From: Symbiodinium kawagutii
Taxonomy: Eukaryota; Sar; Dinophyceae; Suessiales; Symbiodiniaceae
Assembly: GCA_009767595.1 (NCBI GenBank)
Contig: VSDK01003825.1
Span: 72,869-136,868 of the forward strand
DNA length: 64,000 nucleotides
Reading direction: 5' to 3'
This document shows, one piece after another, positions 9,888-22,053 of this stretch; positions within the stretch are counted from its first letter, which is position 1, and each line of letters starts with the position of its first letter. A model generated the notes under the pieces. It was not told where the DNA came from. It made no database searches and worked only from the letters and a program-made list of their open reading frames with translations. The position numbers and the translations under genes were made by a program.

Positions 9888-10100
9888 TCACCGCAATGTC
9901 CGCGAGACATCTTGAACCGAAGTGACTACGGACGCACAGCACTGGTCCAGTTTCACCTTGGCTGTTGGTTTCAACGCCAAACATGTGCAACCCAACAGGT
10001 GAACTTCATCCGGTGGTTGCAGCCAGAAGTCATGTGACCTTTCAGCGACGGTAGGCTCATATCGAAACATATTGACAGGATGGTTCTTGTTGATAAACAT
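9888..10100 (-). CDS. Unassigned ORF between the exon array and the RCC1-like gene
   Basis: A 70-codon frame ending 22 nt before the RCC1-like start. Its middle (ERSHDFWLQPPDEVHLLG, VKLDQCCASVV) has ordinary protein composition. It could be the last exon of the upstream exon-array gene or a 5' exon of the RCC1-like gene. An acceptor GCTGAAAG|GTCAC is available inside it. I do not recognise it. Confidence 0.3.
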   Translation of the reverse strand: MFINKNHPVNMFRYEPTVAERSHDFWLQPPDEVHLLGCTCLALKPTAKVKLDQCCASVVTSVQDVSRTLR

Positions 10101-10353
10101 CCCTGTTATTGACGGCTGTGTTGTTCAATCTACTAGCTGCATCAACAGTTGCCGTTGGTGCATCCTCCCATGATGGTATTCGCTGCAACGGCTGGTCATT
10201 GACAAATTTCAAGCCCAACAGCTCTTCTTGGTGTTTTTGGGTCGCATTGTCCCTGCAGAGTTGCCATTTGCCAAAAATTCGACCAACCCAACCACCCACC
10301 CACCCACCCAACCACCCACGCCAGCTCCCCAGCTGTTTCGTGCCGTGCCCCGC

Positions 10354-10448
10354 CTTGACTTCTGCGTGCCTTTGCTCCAGCTGCTCCCGGAACTGCATCG
10401 AGGCACGGTCCAGGGCTTCCCTCGAGAAGGACTTCAGCTCCCCCAGAC
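10354..10448 (-). CDS. Exon, module A, unit 7 (95 nt)
   Basis: Acceptor GTTGCTGCCAG|GT, donor GAAGTCAAG|GC. Phase 1 in, 0 out. Reads (G)LGELKSFSREALDRAS, then MQFREQLEQRHAEVK. The frame continues open past the donor as a Gly/Trp-rich stretch, which I take to be intron. Confidence 0.8.
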
Positions 10449-11125
10449 CTGGCAGCAACGACCGATGCCTTCCCTCCGCGGTGTCCATGGACCCGGGACG
10501 TGTCATCCATGGTGAACCCCGGTGTCCATGGTGAGGCATCGAGGTGTCGGAAACTGCGGGGTCACTATGAAAAATGTGCCATTCTAAAGTGGCTTGTGGA
10601 AGGTGAACGGTACCTTTTTTCCCTTCAATAGAATCCCCATCAAGCAAGGGGTGCCCATCCCATATAGTGGCAGTTTGTGACCCGTCAATTGGGCCGCTCA
10701 TCTTCGGTTGTGGGATGGGTCACCAGAATCCCCTGGTCTTCACATCTCTGACTTTCTCTTAGAAGACCTCCTGCTTTCTAGAATTTATCCTTGGTCAGTT
10801 CACCGGAATCCCTACGTTCACTTCTTGGGACAACTCCTCTGGTTACCCCGGTTGCAGTTCCAGTCTACTTCTCAGGCCTCTTCGGCAAGAGCACAAAACC
10901 AGCAACCATGCAAGAACCAACAGCAGTCGCACCTCAGCGATCTTTGCAGCTGCCCCCAAGCTTAGCTTTAGTTGGATCAGCTCCTCAGTTAATCATGGAA
11001 GATCCCTACCATAATAAACCAGCCGATTTGATGAGAACCTCCCAGCTTCAAGGGAAGCTTGCAGATGATCTCCCAACACTTCAGCCATGGTTCCACCTTG
11101 GGGTGCCATCTCACAGGACCCGGGC
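10449..11125. other. Intron between B and A of unit 7
   Basis: Mixed composition, and open on both strands by chance over about 200 codons. No homology to the modules and no mobile element recognised. Confidence 0.5.
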
Positions 11126-11181
11126 CTTCGGAGCATTGGGTGGCCATGGCGAAGACACGTTCCAAGCGCGCCTCCAATTGC
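11126..11181 (-). CDS. Exon, module B, unit 7 (56 nt, 7 codons shorter)
   Basis: Acceptor GACTTCCCAG|GCAATTGG, donor CTCCGAAG|GC. Phase 2 in, 1 out. Reads (R)QLEARLERVFAMATQCSE. It is 21 nt shorter than the standard 77-nt class, an in-frame loss of the LRR.DSR segment. Confidence 0.8.
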
Positions 11182-11391
11182 CTGGGAAGTCACGGAATTG
11201 CCTGCTGTTCATGTCCTGTGGGTACCACGATGATCCCAACAAACCAAGGGTCAACCATTCGCAGACATCAAGCTGGAGCCAAGCAAGTTGCTATCCCCAA
11301 GGCTGTGCCATCAGGTATGGAGTGTTTCTTCTATTGTCTTGTTCATTGCTGGTTCTACCCACTTGCTTTTCGCGCTCGCTATCCTTCCGGC

Positions 11392-11431
11392 CTCTCGACG
11401 GCCTGACAAGCCTGCACTTCTGCCCGTAAGC
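11392..11431 (-). CDS. Exon, module F, unit 6 (40 nt)
   Basis: Acceptor CAGCTCAG|GC, donor GTCGAGAG|GC. Phase 1 in, 2 out. Reads (G)LRAEVQACQAVE plus AG, which joins the G of the next B exon to make Arg. The intron to that exon is only 210 nt, one of the shortest in the array. Confidence 0.85.
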
Positions 11432-12774
11432 CTGAGCTGCTGGCTACGCCGAAGGTCGGCTTGCTTTTTGTTTATGCGTTGAAGTACCGTCCCCAGGAGC
11501 CAAGGGTTGTTGGGCCATAATAAAGGCTTAGATGATTTATGTTGATTCGTTGAACCAATCAATGGTGACTGGTGACCATTTGCAATCCCAATCATAAAGC
11601 AAACGGGCTATGGTTGTTCATCGGTAGTGTTGCTCCATCCCCTGTCATTTTGTTGGGATGACATGAGAAAGAACCCAACAAAACAGGTGTGAATTTCACG
11701 GAATCCGACCAACTGTGGCTCATCAATTACTCACCTACATGTTTGGCTCACCTACATCACCTACATTGCTCATGAATTACTGGCTCTTGGAGAAATGTTT
11801 CGGTGCAACGAGTGTGAAGTGATGCTGGTTGCGTAGGGAACATGCTGCTGGTGTTCCTCGAAGTCACACCATGACTGCTTCATTTCTCACCTTCACCGGC
11901 TCTTCAGGTGTTCCAGGAACACGCCCGGTTTCACCAGGAGAGCTTTTGTTCTATTATATAAGTACATATATAAATACATATCTATGTATTTACTTATGTA
12001 TGTATTTACTTGTTTGTTTATGTAGTTAACCATCTATTTGTCGATGTATATGTTCATTTAAATAAAATGTCTAAATATATAAATATATATGTATATATAT
12101 GTATATATATATATATATGTAATTAAGTGTAGAAGAAAAGAAAGGAAAAGAAAAGAAAGGATGAGTAAAGAAAATGAAAAGAAAAAGAAAAGAAAAGGAA
12201 TCAAAGAGACAGGGGGAGACCCACGCACACCCAAGGCGCATCGTGAATTTTACGCCATGTACTCTCTTCCATTCAACTCCGAGTCTTGAATTGAAGGGAA
12301 ACTAGCAAGCAGTGACATTGGTATGCATCAAAAACCGTGCACACTCGCAACCAACAAACCATGGTCGCCCTGCATTAAACAGAATCATTTTGGGCCGGTT
12401 TGGGAGATATACCATATGACAACTTCAAGAGATGGTGGCGCTCACCACTGGAATTCTCGAGGCTCGCAGCTAGACCTTCCCAATATTAGCTACAAAGCAG
12501 GACCCCGATTGATGTAAGTCTATTCATTAAACTTTGATGCACGCACATGATATTATATACATGTGTCTACAAACACCTATAACTGGTGAAAAAAATGTTG
12601 GTAGTTATCAAAGCGATGGTTAGTTGGACCTATAAACCAGCCCATACCATCGGGTGTCCCATAATTGGTTACTGCTTGCACTGTAAGAAATGATTCGGGA
12701 AATGATTCGCCACAACTAATAATCGTCCATCATAATGAGTAGAAGAGGAACATGTTTTCCGCATCACCATCAGT

Positions 12775-12812
<38 letters not shown>

Positions 12813-13475
12813 GGTCATGGTCATGGTCATCGTCATCGTCATCGTCAAAATCATCGTCATCATCATTCAACCATCAATGTCATTAGTAATATTACAAACC
12901 ATCATTGAGACTGGGTGAACCATCACAAACTGCCCATGAGCTAAACATCACAAACCATCATCATCCAGCCACTATCAACAATCACTATCATCAACCATCA
13001 TCATTTACCATTGTTCACCATGATCACACCATCACCATCCTTCTCCTCATCATCATGTATAATTATAGATATGCATATATATATATATTTATTTATTTAA
13101 ATGGCTGTGGGTCAGTAACCAGCTCGCTTTCCTTGGTGAAGTTCACCATGAAATTGCTTGGTGAACTGCTTGACCCAGCTAGCCATATGTAACTATGATA
13201 TTAACCATATATTCATCCGGTTTTATATATACACACATATATGATATATCTATATATAGTATCACAACGCCCCCTAATAACGTTCGTGTTTAACTGCTTC
13301 GGAAGTGGGGCTCTTAACCATACTACGCCGATATATCTATATATACCTTTATATAAATATTTTTGTATATATCTGTCAATACATATATACCTATAAATAC
13401 CTATATATATACCTATATATATATATATCCTTAACCATCCTCCTCCTCATTCCTAGCGCCATCCACGGCCGCCAC
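11432..13475. other. Intron with microsatellites
   Basis: Contains an AT-rich (TA)n/(TATG)n stretch at about 11,950-12,120, an AAAAG-rich block at 12,131-12,200, and a (CAT)n tract with GGTCAT variants at about 12,770-12,865. A half terminal repeat of family 1 (ATGGCTGTGGGTCAGT) lies at about 13,100. No gene is seen. Confidence 0.6.
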
Positions 13476-13530
13476 CTCGCCGCGCTTCTTCCAACTGCTG
13501 TGTCTGTTCTGCAGAGGCTCCTTTCAGCGC
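13476..13530 (-). CDS. Exon, module C, unit 6 (55 nt, 10 codons shorter)
   Basis: Acceptor GCCGCCGAG|GC, donor CGGCGAG|GT. Phase 0 in, 1 out. Reads ALKGASAEQTQQLEEARR. It lacks 30 nt of the 85-nt class, and the frame is kept. Confidence 0.78.
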
Positions 13531-14997
13531 CTCGGCGGCGAACGCCGTCCAGGCATGGAATCAGAAGGGGTAGAGAATGGCAGTGATCATATGGTTACCC
13601 TCCGGTGAACTAACATGACAATGGAAAATCCATCATAAATAGATGATTTCCTGGGGTGAATACTATGAATGTATGGTTACCTATTATGGATCATGGTTAA
13701 TATATAATGGTTACCATGGATAAAGGTTGATATATAATGGTTATAATGGTTATAATTGTTATAATGGATAATGGTTGATGATGGATAGTGTTAATATATA
13801 ATGGTTACCATGGATAATGGTTGATATATGGTTGATGATGGATACTGATGGTTACATATAACCGATGAATATATGGTTAATACTATGAATATACGGTTAC
13901 CTATAATTGATAATGGTTGCTATATAATGGTTACATATGAATATGTGATTAATAGCAACACGATTAGAATTCTGTATAATTAGTACATAGCTGGATACAT
14001 GGCTCATATATGGTTGCTAATCACTAATCCAACACATATGGGTGACGATGCTTACATATAATGTTGATCATGGTTGATAATTAGAGTAATGGTCGATAAT
14101 GGTTATGTTTAAGAATCATTGGAGCATGGTTACATGTAATTGCTAATTAATATAGTGGCTAGATTACTTATATATCCATATAATGGCTAATCCAGTCGGT
14201 AATGGTTACATATAATGGCTAGATAGGGTTGATAATGACATAGTTAGATAATGGTTGAAAATGGTTGACAATGGTTATAATGCTCATGTATCAAATGATG
14301 GCTCATTACTAGTACAATACTGGATGAATATATAGTTAATATGTTGGCTATGTGCAATAGTTAATTACTAAGCATTGGTTGATATGATGGCTAGATGTAC
14401 TGGTTACGTATAATGTTTGGTATCGGGGGGTGGTTGCATATCAATGTTAGGTGCAATGCTTAGATATAATGTTTGGTATAATGGTTGGATATAATGGCTA
14501 GATATAATGGTTAGATACAGTGGCTTAATATGAAAATTGTTGAGAATTTCTAACAGTTGAGAGTGGTTGAGAATTCTAATGGTTGGTATAATGGTTCCAT
14601 ACAATGGTTGGGGATTGTGGAGAATCTTGGTAGAAGAGAATCTGGGTGAGAAAAATTCAAGATAATGCTTGGATATGGTTGGTATGATGGTTGGTATAAT
14701 GGTTGGTATAATGCTTGGTATAGAAGGTTCCATTCAGAGGATCTTTGAGAATCTTGGAGATAGGAGAGAATCGGAGGGTAGAAAAGATTCGGATCGAAAC
14801 CAGGAGATCTACAAGAGAATCTTGGTTTAGAAAACCCTTCTCAATCTTTTGGGGGCGAAGCTTGAGAAAGATCGGGTGCGTAGAAGCCAAGCACCAACAG
14901 CCCTCGAAGGGAAACCATCCGACGTGTACCCCGCCATTGATGGAGATCGAAGATGGAACGTTCAAAGGTCCAAGGTCCCAGTCTACCACCCAGCCTC
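13531..14997. repeat. Degenerate ATGGTT array within an intron
   Basis: More than 1 kb of loosely repeated ATAATGGTTA, GATAATGGTTGA and similar words, all in the same polarity on the plus strand. No fixed period and no coding signal. D, E, G and H of unit 6 are not found here. Confidence 0.65.
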
Positions 14998-15026
14998 CTG
15001 TGCGAAAGCCTTGACCTCCAGAAATC
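14998..15026 (-). CDS. Exon, partial module A, unit 6 (29 nt)
   Basis: Acceptor GATGCGAG|GA, donor GCACAG|GA. Phase 1 in, 0 out. Reads (G)FLEVKAFAQ, the conserved head of module A (compare GVADVKAFAR). The second half was not found, so this is either a shortened module or a split one whose tail has decayed. Confidence 0.55.
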
Positions 15027-15408
15027 CTCGCATCAAGGGTGGTGGATTTTGTTTGCATTCCTAGTGTCTGGTGTACACCCAAGAGGCATCAAAATGTGTT
15101 GCTTTCCCATCCAGTGAATTAAGAAAGCCTATTGAAAATTGTAGGTTCTATGAAGGTTCATGTAGGAGTGCCAACATTAAGAACAGCCCTCATATAACAG
15201 AGACTAGAAAATCGGGGAAGAGTTACATGATGTTGATCCCAGACCCTGAAATTGCCCAAAAACCAACCCAGGTGCTCAAAATAGGCTACCCCAAGACCAT
15301 TTTAGATCGTATATCCCCTATTAAACCCACCATTTTAGATGGTATATCCCTTATTATTGGTTGTTCACTCCTTGCTGATAACCATTGTTAGCCATTTTTT
15401 TCTGCTTG

Positions 15409-15418
15409 NNNNNNNNNN
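15409..15418. other. Assembly gap (10 N) next to an 18-G run
   Basis: The gap abuts 18 consecutive G at 15,421-15,438, a homopolymer that probably stopped assembly. The rest of 15,027-15,935 holds no recognisable gene. Confidence 0.8.
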
Positions 15419-15935
15419 TTGGGGGGGGGGGGGGGGGGCAAATTTCGAGAAACACCTCCATGTCGGGTAGACCTCCTGTTTGCTCATTTCTGGGTGGTCT
15501 TGGTTTTGGTTTCCTTGCTTCGGTGTTGGTTTGCGGTAGTGAACTTTCTTACTTGCATCCAGGTCATCTTTTCACTCTATTTAGTCTAGCCGATCCCACG
15601 CGCCGTCTGGGCACGGTACCCCGGTTGCTGGTTAGATCGGCAAGAATTGCACCACCAACACAAGTAAACCACAAAGCGGCAAACCAAAAACCAAAAAACA
15701 ACCAATTCTCACGTCCAGCATGGTAAACAGAGTGTTACAATTAGGTGAAAATCTGCACTTTAGAACCGGTCGTGCCAGCCAGCAGCATCAGCATCTTTTC
15801 GTCTTTTATCAAAAGTTGACATAATAATAATGTAGACTTGCCAATCAAGCTACGTCTTCGCATAGCGGCAGTTAGCACTGACACTGTCACCAATGATAGC
15901 GACTTCAACTGAGAAGAATGCAAAGCCACGAGGTC

Positions 15936-16003
15936 CTTCGTGGCATTGCGACTCCAACGTCGAGATCTTCTCGTTGCAACTTTGCAGGTTGGCTTCCAGT
16001 GTC
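15936..16003 (-). CDS. Exon, module B, unit 6 (68 nt, 3 codons shorter)
   Basis: Acceptor CCCCACCAG|GACACTGG, donor CCACGAAG|GA. Phase 2 in, 1 out. Reads (R)TLEANLQSCNEKIST, then LESQCHE. An inverted-repeat element lies 13 nt upstream of its acceptor. Confidence 0.8.
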
Positions 16004-16016
16004 CTGGTGGGGATTT

Positions 16017-16116
16017 GGGTGTGTGCCAAAATAGGGTAACCAATAACCCACCAATCAATGATCATTTTAGTAGGAAACCATTGGTTTTAGGAGTATCATT
16101 AGTTTGGCACATACCC
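16017..16116. mobile_element. Short inverted-repeat element, family 3, with target duplication
   Basis: Ends GGGTGTGTGCCAAA and TTTGGCACATACCC are inverted repeats with one mismatch. ATTT flanks both ends as a 4-bp target duplication. 100 bp, no coding capacity. Confidence 0.8.
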
Positions 16117-17156
16117 ATTTCTGGTGGAAAATTCTGGAGAAAAAACTACAAACGATGTGGTGGAGCAAAACATCAATAGGCGATGAAGCCCTTCGCCTAT
16201 TTCAAATACAAAAGGACGACTAGATGACGACTAGATGACCCTGTTTGGTTTCAAGAAAAGGGACGAAAAGGGACGACCTACTCTCTTCGTGGACCGTAAA
16301 GAGGAGCCGGCTCCATTTAGATACATCTGGGCAAATTAAAATCGTGACTCATGAAAGTGCGGAAAGCAATTACAGTAATGTGTGGAATGTGATACCACCA
16401 TTGAAAGCGCCCTTTTCAAGCTTGCTTATGACCATCTGTTAAGCTATGAATTCCTCATGGAGACCTACTATGTAACCAAAGGTAAAGTCAGGTGCCTAAT
16501 CAATCAGGATGAATCTCGAACATGATTACTATATAGATTGGTTATGGTTACTTCGCCGCCCAAAAAGCATCAACCATTCTTGCCAACGAAAGAACATTGG
16601 AACGAATGAGAGACCAATTTCATCAGGACAAATAACATTGGAATACCTTTCTTATTTCAATAATCTTCAATTCCAAGCATTGGAATACTGCTGTCCCAAC
16701 AAGCACCATCATCACAAGCTGCTGTTTTGGCACACCTGCTGGAAGTGCGTTTCTGTGTGTCCAGCTGTGGGCGCATCGGCTGTCCACAGGTGTTTGGTCT
16801 CCTCCGTCAATGTCTTCGTTTTTGAGGGGTTGGTAGCATCAAATCCACTTGTGGTCTATGGTCAGTGCTGATTGTAATAGACCCTGAAAACAAGAAGTCC
16901 TCCTAATAATAAATTTTGATGCTTTTGACTAGCAGGAAGCCACAAAACGAAAAAGAACCCTTTGTGACCCAAAGTGTGATCTTCCTCTGGCGTTTCCAGA
17001 CACCAACTTTTTGGAATGCTTAGTCCTTGGAAAGCCCCAGGCAGCTCTCAGGATTCTAAGTTCAAGACAGGTTGGAGAAGTTCAATTTTTTCTCCCCCAC
17101 CACGTTGCACGATGGTTCAGCGACTCAAAACACAACCAGCACGACCCCTCCAGGGC
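16117..17156. other. Intron of unit 5-6 junction
   Basis: Unremarkable AT-moderate sequence; no module homology, gene or mobile element recognised. Confidence 0.5.
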
Positions 17157-17196
17157 CTCTCACAGGATCGGCAAGCCTCCAAGTCGGCATAAACTC
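17157..17196 (-). CDS. Exon, module F, unit 5 (40 nt)
   Basis: Acceptor GCCATAG|GA, donor TGTGAGAG|GC. Phase 1 in, 2 out. Reads (G)VYADLEACRSCE plus AG. It has an extra Cys besides the invariant one. Confidence 0.83.
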
Positions 17197-18081
17197 CTAT
17201 GGCAAGATCGATGATCCATCCCCAGTTGGATGCCCAAACCGAGGGCAAGGAACCAAAAAGTGCGGGACAATTTGTGGAGGTCACATGCATCAAGATTGTC
17301 ATCATGCCCGTCACTAGCACCAAATCTTGCCATGCTACCATGTATTGCAACATGGAATTATTGTCCGCGAACATTGGTAGTCATATCATTCCAGCTGCCA
17401 CCGCGACTCTTTTCCAACAGTACCATCGTTGCTGGCGTGATCCCTGTCATGACTCCCATCGGTGTTGTGATTGGTGTTTTCATTTTTGTCATCTGAGGTA
17501 TTGCACTACCATCATGATGTTCGCGCAAACTGTCACTCAAACAATATGATACTTCAGAATGGTTACGCTTTGGTTTGTCAAGTTAAAATATGATGCTCAG
17601 TATGTCATTGTGGAAAGATGCTTTGGAGCAATGAACAGGTGATCCTATCATGGATCAGATTGGGCCCCTAGGCATCAGGAGTGGGCTTTGCCCTGTGGCA
17701 TTTGGTGAGCCATGGTACACAAGCGCGCTGACTGCCCCAAGAATCGATTCACAAATCCTGCAATGGTTGGGATCGAAATGAAAACCCTGGTATCCGAACA
17801 ACTCCAAGCTCAACACTAATTGCTGACCATGATTTTCACCTATATCCATTTGTAGTTGTAAACAATGGGTACCTACATCCCTTAATACTAATTACTGACC
17901 TATATCCATTGAAAAAAAGCACACAAAAAGGTTACAGTAGTTATCTGATCGATCATGGTTCCTGACCAGCTCAGCTGGCCCACGGGGGGACCAGCGCATG
18001 GGCCCTTTCTTGATCCATGGCTCTGTCCCACATCCCTCCCGCATCTACAACAGGAAACTCCTATGATTGGTGGTTGTAAGG

Positions 18082-18206
18082 GGAAACCCATGGAAACCCA
18101 TGGAAACCCATGGAAACCCATGGAAACCCATGGAAACCCGTGGAAACCCGTGGAAACCCATGGAAACCCATGGAAACCCGTGGAAACCCATGGAGACCCA
18201 TGGAAC
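18082..18206. repeat. Decamer tandem repeat (GGAAACCCAT)n
   Basis: About twelve copies of a 10-bp unit, each containing the palindrome CCATGG; three copies carry CCGTGG. It is open in several frames on both strands because 10 is not a multiple of 3, but nothing indicates it is coding. Confidence 0.9.
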
Positions 18207-18334
18207 TGATGGGAACATCGACCTGGCAAGTGCCTACCGTTGTCGAACTCGGCCTACCATCTGCATTGCCCTGATGGATTGGCCAAAATTAGAATGGCCA
18301 ACAAGTGACAGCATCATCCCTAAACTACATAAAT

Positions 18335-18372
18335 TTATATAAATTTATATATATATATATATATATATATAT
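18335..18372. repeat. (AT)n microsatellite
   Basis: Runs of ATAT following two copies of AAATTTATAT, within the intron between C and F of unit 5. Confidence 0.85.
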
Positions 18373-18506
18373 GGAGTAACAGCAAGTATTTAATTCTATT
18401 CTTCAATAAACACATAGTTTCTTGTATACACAAACGTGTGTCGATTTGGAGATGCCTAGGGCCCAGGCATCTCTAGGCATCCCTGGGCCCTGCCATTGCC
18501 CCTCTC

Positions 18507-18591
18507 CTTTCTTCATCTCCGAAAACTCCACCAAGCTGCGCGAGATCCTGTCCAGTTGCGCCAATTTCTCCAGGTCGGAGGCTTTTAGGGC
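18507..18591 (-). CDS. Exon, module C, unit 5 (85 nt)
   Basis: Acceptor CCCTGGGAG|GC, donor AAGAAAG|GA. Phase 0 in, 1 out. Reads ALKASDLEKLAQLD, then RISRSLVEFSEMKK. The bases just upstream read LPWE in frame, as they also do before the unit 4 copy. Confidence 0.83.
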
Positions 18592-19738
18592 CTCCCAGGG
18601 GAGCACCCCAAGCGCTGTCATCAGGTACCTGGTAACCATGGGAGGTAACCATGTGGTTGCAGCCCTTACAACTATGGTTGGTAACCACGGTGGTGTGTAC
18701 TTCCGAGAAATGCCTGGAAAGTCGACCTGGGAAACCCCAAGAGTTGGTGGTTATAACAAGGCTTTCCGGTATATTTTCTCATCAGGCCAGTGTGTGATGA
18801 TAGTGGCATGGAATGTAGTAATGTTAGTTCCATCTTACTAAATCTATCTTACTAAATCCAAATGGATCCATGGAACGATAGTGGCATCTTACTACATGCT
18901 AATCGCATCGAATGCATCTTACTAAACCGCCTATTAATGTGCGATAAATCACCCGCTGTCTAAGGTGAATGGGGGGTGGTGTATTCATTCCCGGATCTCC
19001 CATTACAGGCAATCCATGCCATTGCACCGTTGTGGTATTGCATGTCTGATTTATTGTGCCATGGAATGGCGGTAATGTTGTAAATCGTGCGGTATGCCAT
19101 GGTACGGAAGGGCATGGAATGATATGGCTGTGGGTCACAACCCCGTACCCCTGGTTCCCCTATCATCAACCATTGTTTTCCCTATGATTGGTTGGTGATT
19201 ATCCCCACTATTGGTTAGTTAACATTGACCCATAGCCATATGCCTGTCTGGTGTGCATGTGTATGGCATGAATTACAGCAATGGGTATGGTATCGACCTC
19301 CTTTTGAGTCTTAGAAAACTGCCTTCTGGGCATCCAATTTTCCGCGGCCCTTGCATTCCTATAGCGGTTCTGAAATGAGCCCCCGTCGACCTGATCATGG
19401 TAGATCCACACTAAGCATACCATCAAATCTGAGGGATCTCTCAACAGCTGGACCTGCCTCTTGCTGGTTATTACCAACCATTCCTATTAACCATCAAACA
19501 GAAGAATCTACCAGTAGCAAAGCCTTCCTTTGTATCATCAACCATTCATTAACCATTTGCATTGAAAACCATCCCAAACCCAACAAATCGAAAAAAAATC
19601 AGATTGATCGATGTTGATCCTGCTTTCACCGGCTTTCACCGGCTACATTCCCAAGCCTGGAACCGCTGGAACCCGCGGCGAACCCGCGGCACCACTACTG
19701 CCGAAGTGTCATCCCCTCCCGTGGCTCACGCGCTGCAC
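18592..19738. other. Intron between H and C of unit 5
   Basis: Contains the intact family 1 inverted-repeat element listed separately. No gene is seen. Confidence 0.5.
19122..19241. mobile_element. Short inverted-repeat element, family 1
   Basis: The ends ATATGGCTGTGGGTCA and TGACCCATAGCCATAT are inverted repeats. The interior has CCCCGTACCCCTGGTTCCCC, CATTGTTTTCC and CTATTGGTTAG, shared with three other copies in the window. The flanks suggest a TA duplication, but copies disagree. Confidence 0.75.
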
Positions 19739-19783
19739 CTGCACTTCGGCCGCCGAGTCCAAGGCCTGTCTCTTCAGCAGCTC
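19739..19783 (-). CDS. Exon, module H, unit 5 (45 nt)
   Basis: Acceptor GGGCGCAG|GA, donor GAAGTGCAG|GT. Phase 0 in, 0 out. Reads ELLKRQALDSAAEVQ, aligned without gaps to the unit 2 copy. Confidence 0.78.
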
Positions 19784-21315
19784 CTGCGCCCAGCGGGGGG
19801 CACAACAAGTACCATGAAAATGGTCATCCTGTTAATCATAGTTAATCATAGTATCTAAGTGGTGATCTAATAACAGTATCTAAGTTAATCATAGTATCAT
19901 AATGATGGCACAACCATGAATAGTGGCACAACCATGAATCAAGAATACCACTAGATACACTAGATGCACCTATCTTAGTGCATATCTTAGTGCATATCTT
20001 AGTTATAACCACCATAACTTAGATACCACTTAGATACAAAATGCATGAATGGTATTTTTTTAGTATCTAAGTTAATCATAGTTAATCTATCATAATGGTC
20101 ATCATGTTGAATCGCACATGGGATTCAACTCATGGTGTTTAGTCATCGTGAATTGGCAACCCGATTTAAACGGATTGACATGATTATAGTCCACCATGAT
20201 TAATCAACCAATGATTTACCATGACTAATGAATCAGCTAATGGTCATCCAATTATTGAAATGGTATGCTTGTAGGGTCAATATTAACCATCCATAAAAAG
20301 GGATGGATGAACATCCCAACAAAGACTAGTGACTGGTGATTTAGCTGAAAGCCAGGGGTACACGGCATTGACCCACAGCCATATGGGGACTAAGCATAAT
20401 AATCAAGAGTTGGGCAAAATGATGCTTAGACATGTTTAAGGACAATCAGCGTGTATGAGAATTCAACCATTTGACCGTCCTTTAAGTTATAAAAACTTTG
20501 TCGAACGCGTCGTCATTGAACTACCTACAATGCCCAGCAAATACCGAACCAAACAGGACCTCTAGACTAAGCTGATCTTAATCCGGCGTAGTTTGTATAC
20601 TTATGACAAACCAAATCTTTCAAAAGAAAAACGATGGTAACCTTTCACACAAGGCGGAGCTGCCACTAACTTACGACTGGCCCTACTGTTATTCGGGAAA
20701 CACTTCGACACGGATTTTCGCCTGATTGTAAGGTCTCACCTTTCATAAAGATTGGGACTTTGTATGACTTTGTAGCTTCCGGGGCAATGATCCGGATTGA
20801 TACATGAAGTCCCGATCGGACTCTGCTGGACAAGGCAACAATGAGGTCAGACCAAACAGACAGGAATTGTGGGCAGTCTTCCTTCAGCCTGATTTGTACC
20901 AGTAAAACACCTGGCGAATCTAGGATTGGCGCAAGACTCATTTGCCTCAACAATCGTGTCAGGAAGAACCCCCCGTCGCAAGTGCACCCTAAGCTCTGGG
21001 ATGCAAACCATAAATTGCTAACCCAGGTTGCATGATGTCATTGCCCCGATATTGATTGATTTCCATACTAGCAGGGGCAAATGGATCGATTTCCCTACTG
21101 AAATGGCCATCGTATCCTATTGCGTCCGCTCTCTTCCACCGATATCCATCCAAGTCGGATGGATAGTTGCCCAAACTGGTATCCAAAAAAATCCCTTGAA
21201 TGGTTCCATCCAACCATCCAATGACCCAAGTTTGCTTTTCCCATCTGATCTCAGTTTGGATCTTCGAGGTCGCTTCGAAAATGTCTCAGCCCGCGATGGA
21301 ACACTGTTGCTGCGC
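19784..21315. other. Intron between E and H of unit 5
   Basis: Contains short repeats of AGTATCTAAGTTAATCATAG (19,850-20,100) and a half copy of the family 1 end (TTGACCCACAGCCATATGG) at about 20,373. A small minus-strand open frame at 20,666-20,953 has no recognisable domain. No gene is seen. Confidence 0.5.
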
Positions 21316-21384
21316 CTGTGTCGACTCGATACTCTGCTTCACTTTCTTCAGTTCGTTCAGCTCCTCCCGCTGCACCCGCGTCTC
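21316..21384 (-). CDS. Exon, module E, unit 5 (69 nt)
   Basis: Acceptor CATGGTCAG|GA, donor TCGACACAG|GC. Phase 0 in, 0 out. Reads ETRVQREELNEL, then KKVKQSIESTQ. It is one codon shorter than the only other E exon found, and both end IES.Q. Confidence 0.72.
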
Positions 21385-22053
21385 CTGACCATGGCTGGTG
21401 ATATCCAGGGAGGTAGGTCTAGCCTCACAGATTTCACAGTCTTCAAGAGGGCTTGTGTCAAGGTTTGGGCCATTTTTTTAGGGATCAGTTTGTTTTTCAG
21501 TGTTGGGATGTTTTCCGGATTTCACTGAAAAAGATCAATTGTTGGTCATCTCAGTCATCAGCGATGGGAAACAAGAATATAGCAAGCAGATTGGCTGTGG
21601 GTGGATGCATAAGCTTTATCGCCCAAAACAGCTGGGGGCATTCAAGAGGCCAGGGTAGTGAGCAGACCGAGCTAAGAAATGATCGTAGAATCAACAACAA
21701 TGGCCGACTCATTGTCGTTAACAGTGGCTGCATCAGTGGTTGAAATGATTTACGAGGAAAAATCACCCTTAAGAATTGTATCTGGACTAGTGGATTTATA
21801 CAGTAAGAGAGACAGGGGGAGATACGGTCATATGTTTGGCTACGCTCATGTGGCTGCAAATATTCGAGTAAAACTTGGGGAAATAGATAACCCATACTAT
21901 ATTTATGTATGTAAACTTTGAGCACATGCCCTTCCAGTAGTACGAGCTCGTGCAAAGCAAAGGGATAGAAAGCCCGTCCGGGAATCTGTAATATTGGATC
22001 TCAGCTATGAACCTTGACCAATACTTTGGACTCGTTATCATGATATATAATCC

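Noticed and set aside
10057..10701. Minus-strand 214-codon ORF around module A of unit 7
   Set aside because: Only the 95-nt exon matches the module family; the rest (WLGGWVGGWVG and flanks) is low-complexity intron between splice sites.
18082..18206. CRISPR-like array
   Set aside because: Unit is 10 bp with no spacers; this is a minisatellite in eukaryotic DNA.
20666..20953. Minus-strand 95-codon ORF
   Set aside because: No recognisable domain, no module similarity, no fitting splice sites.
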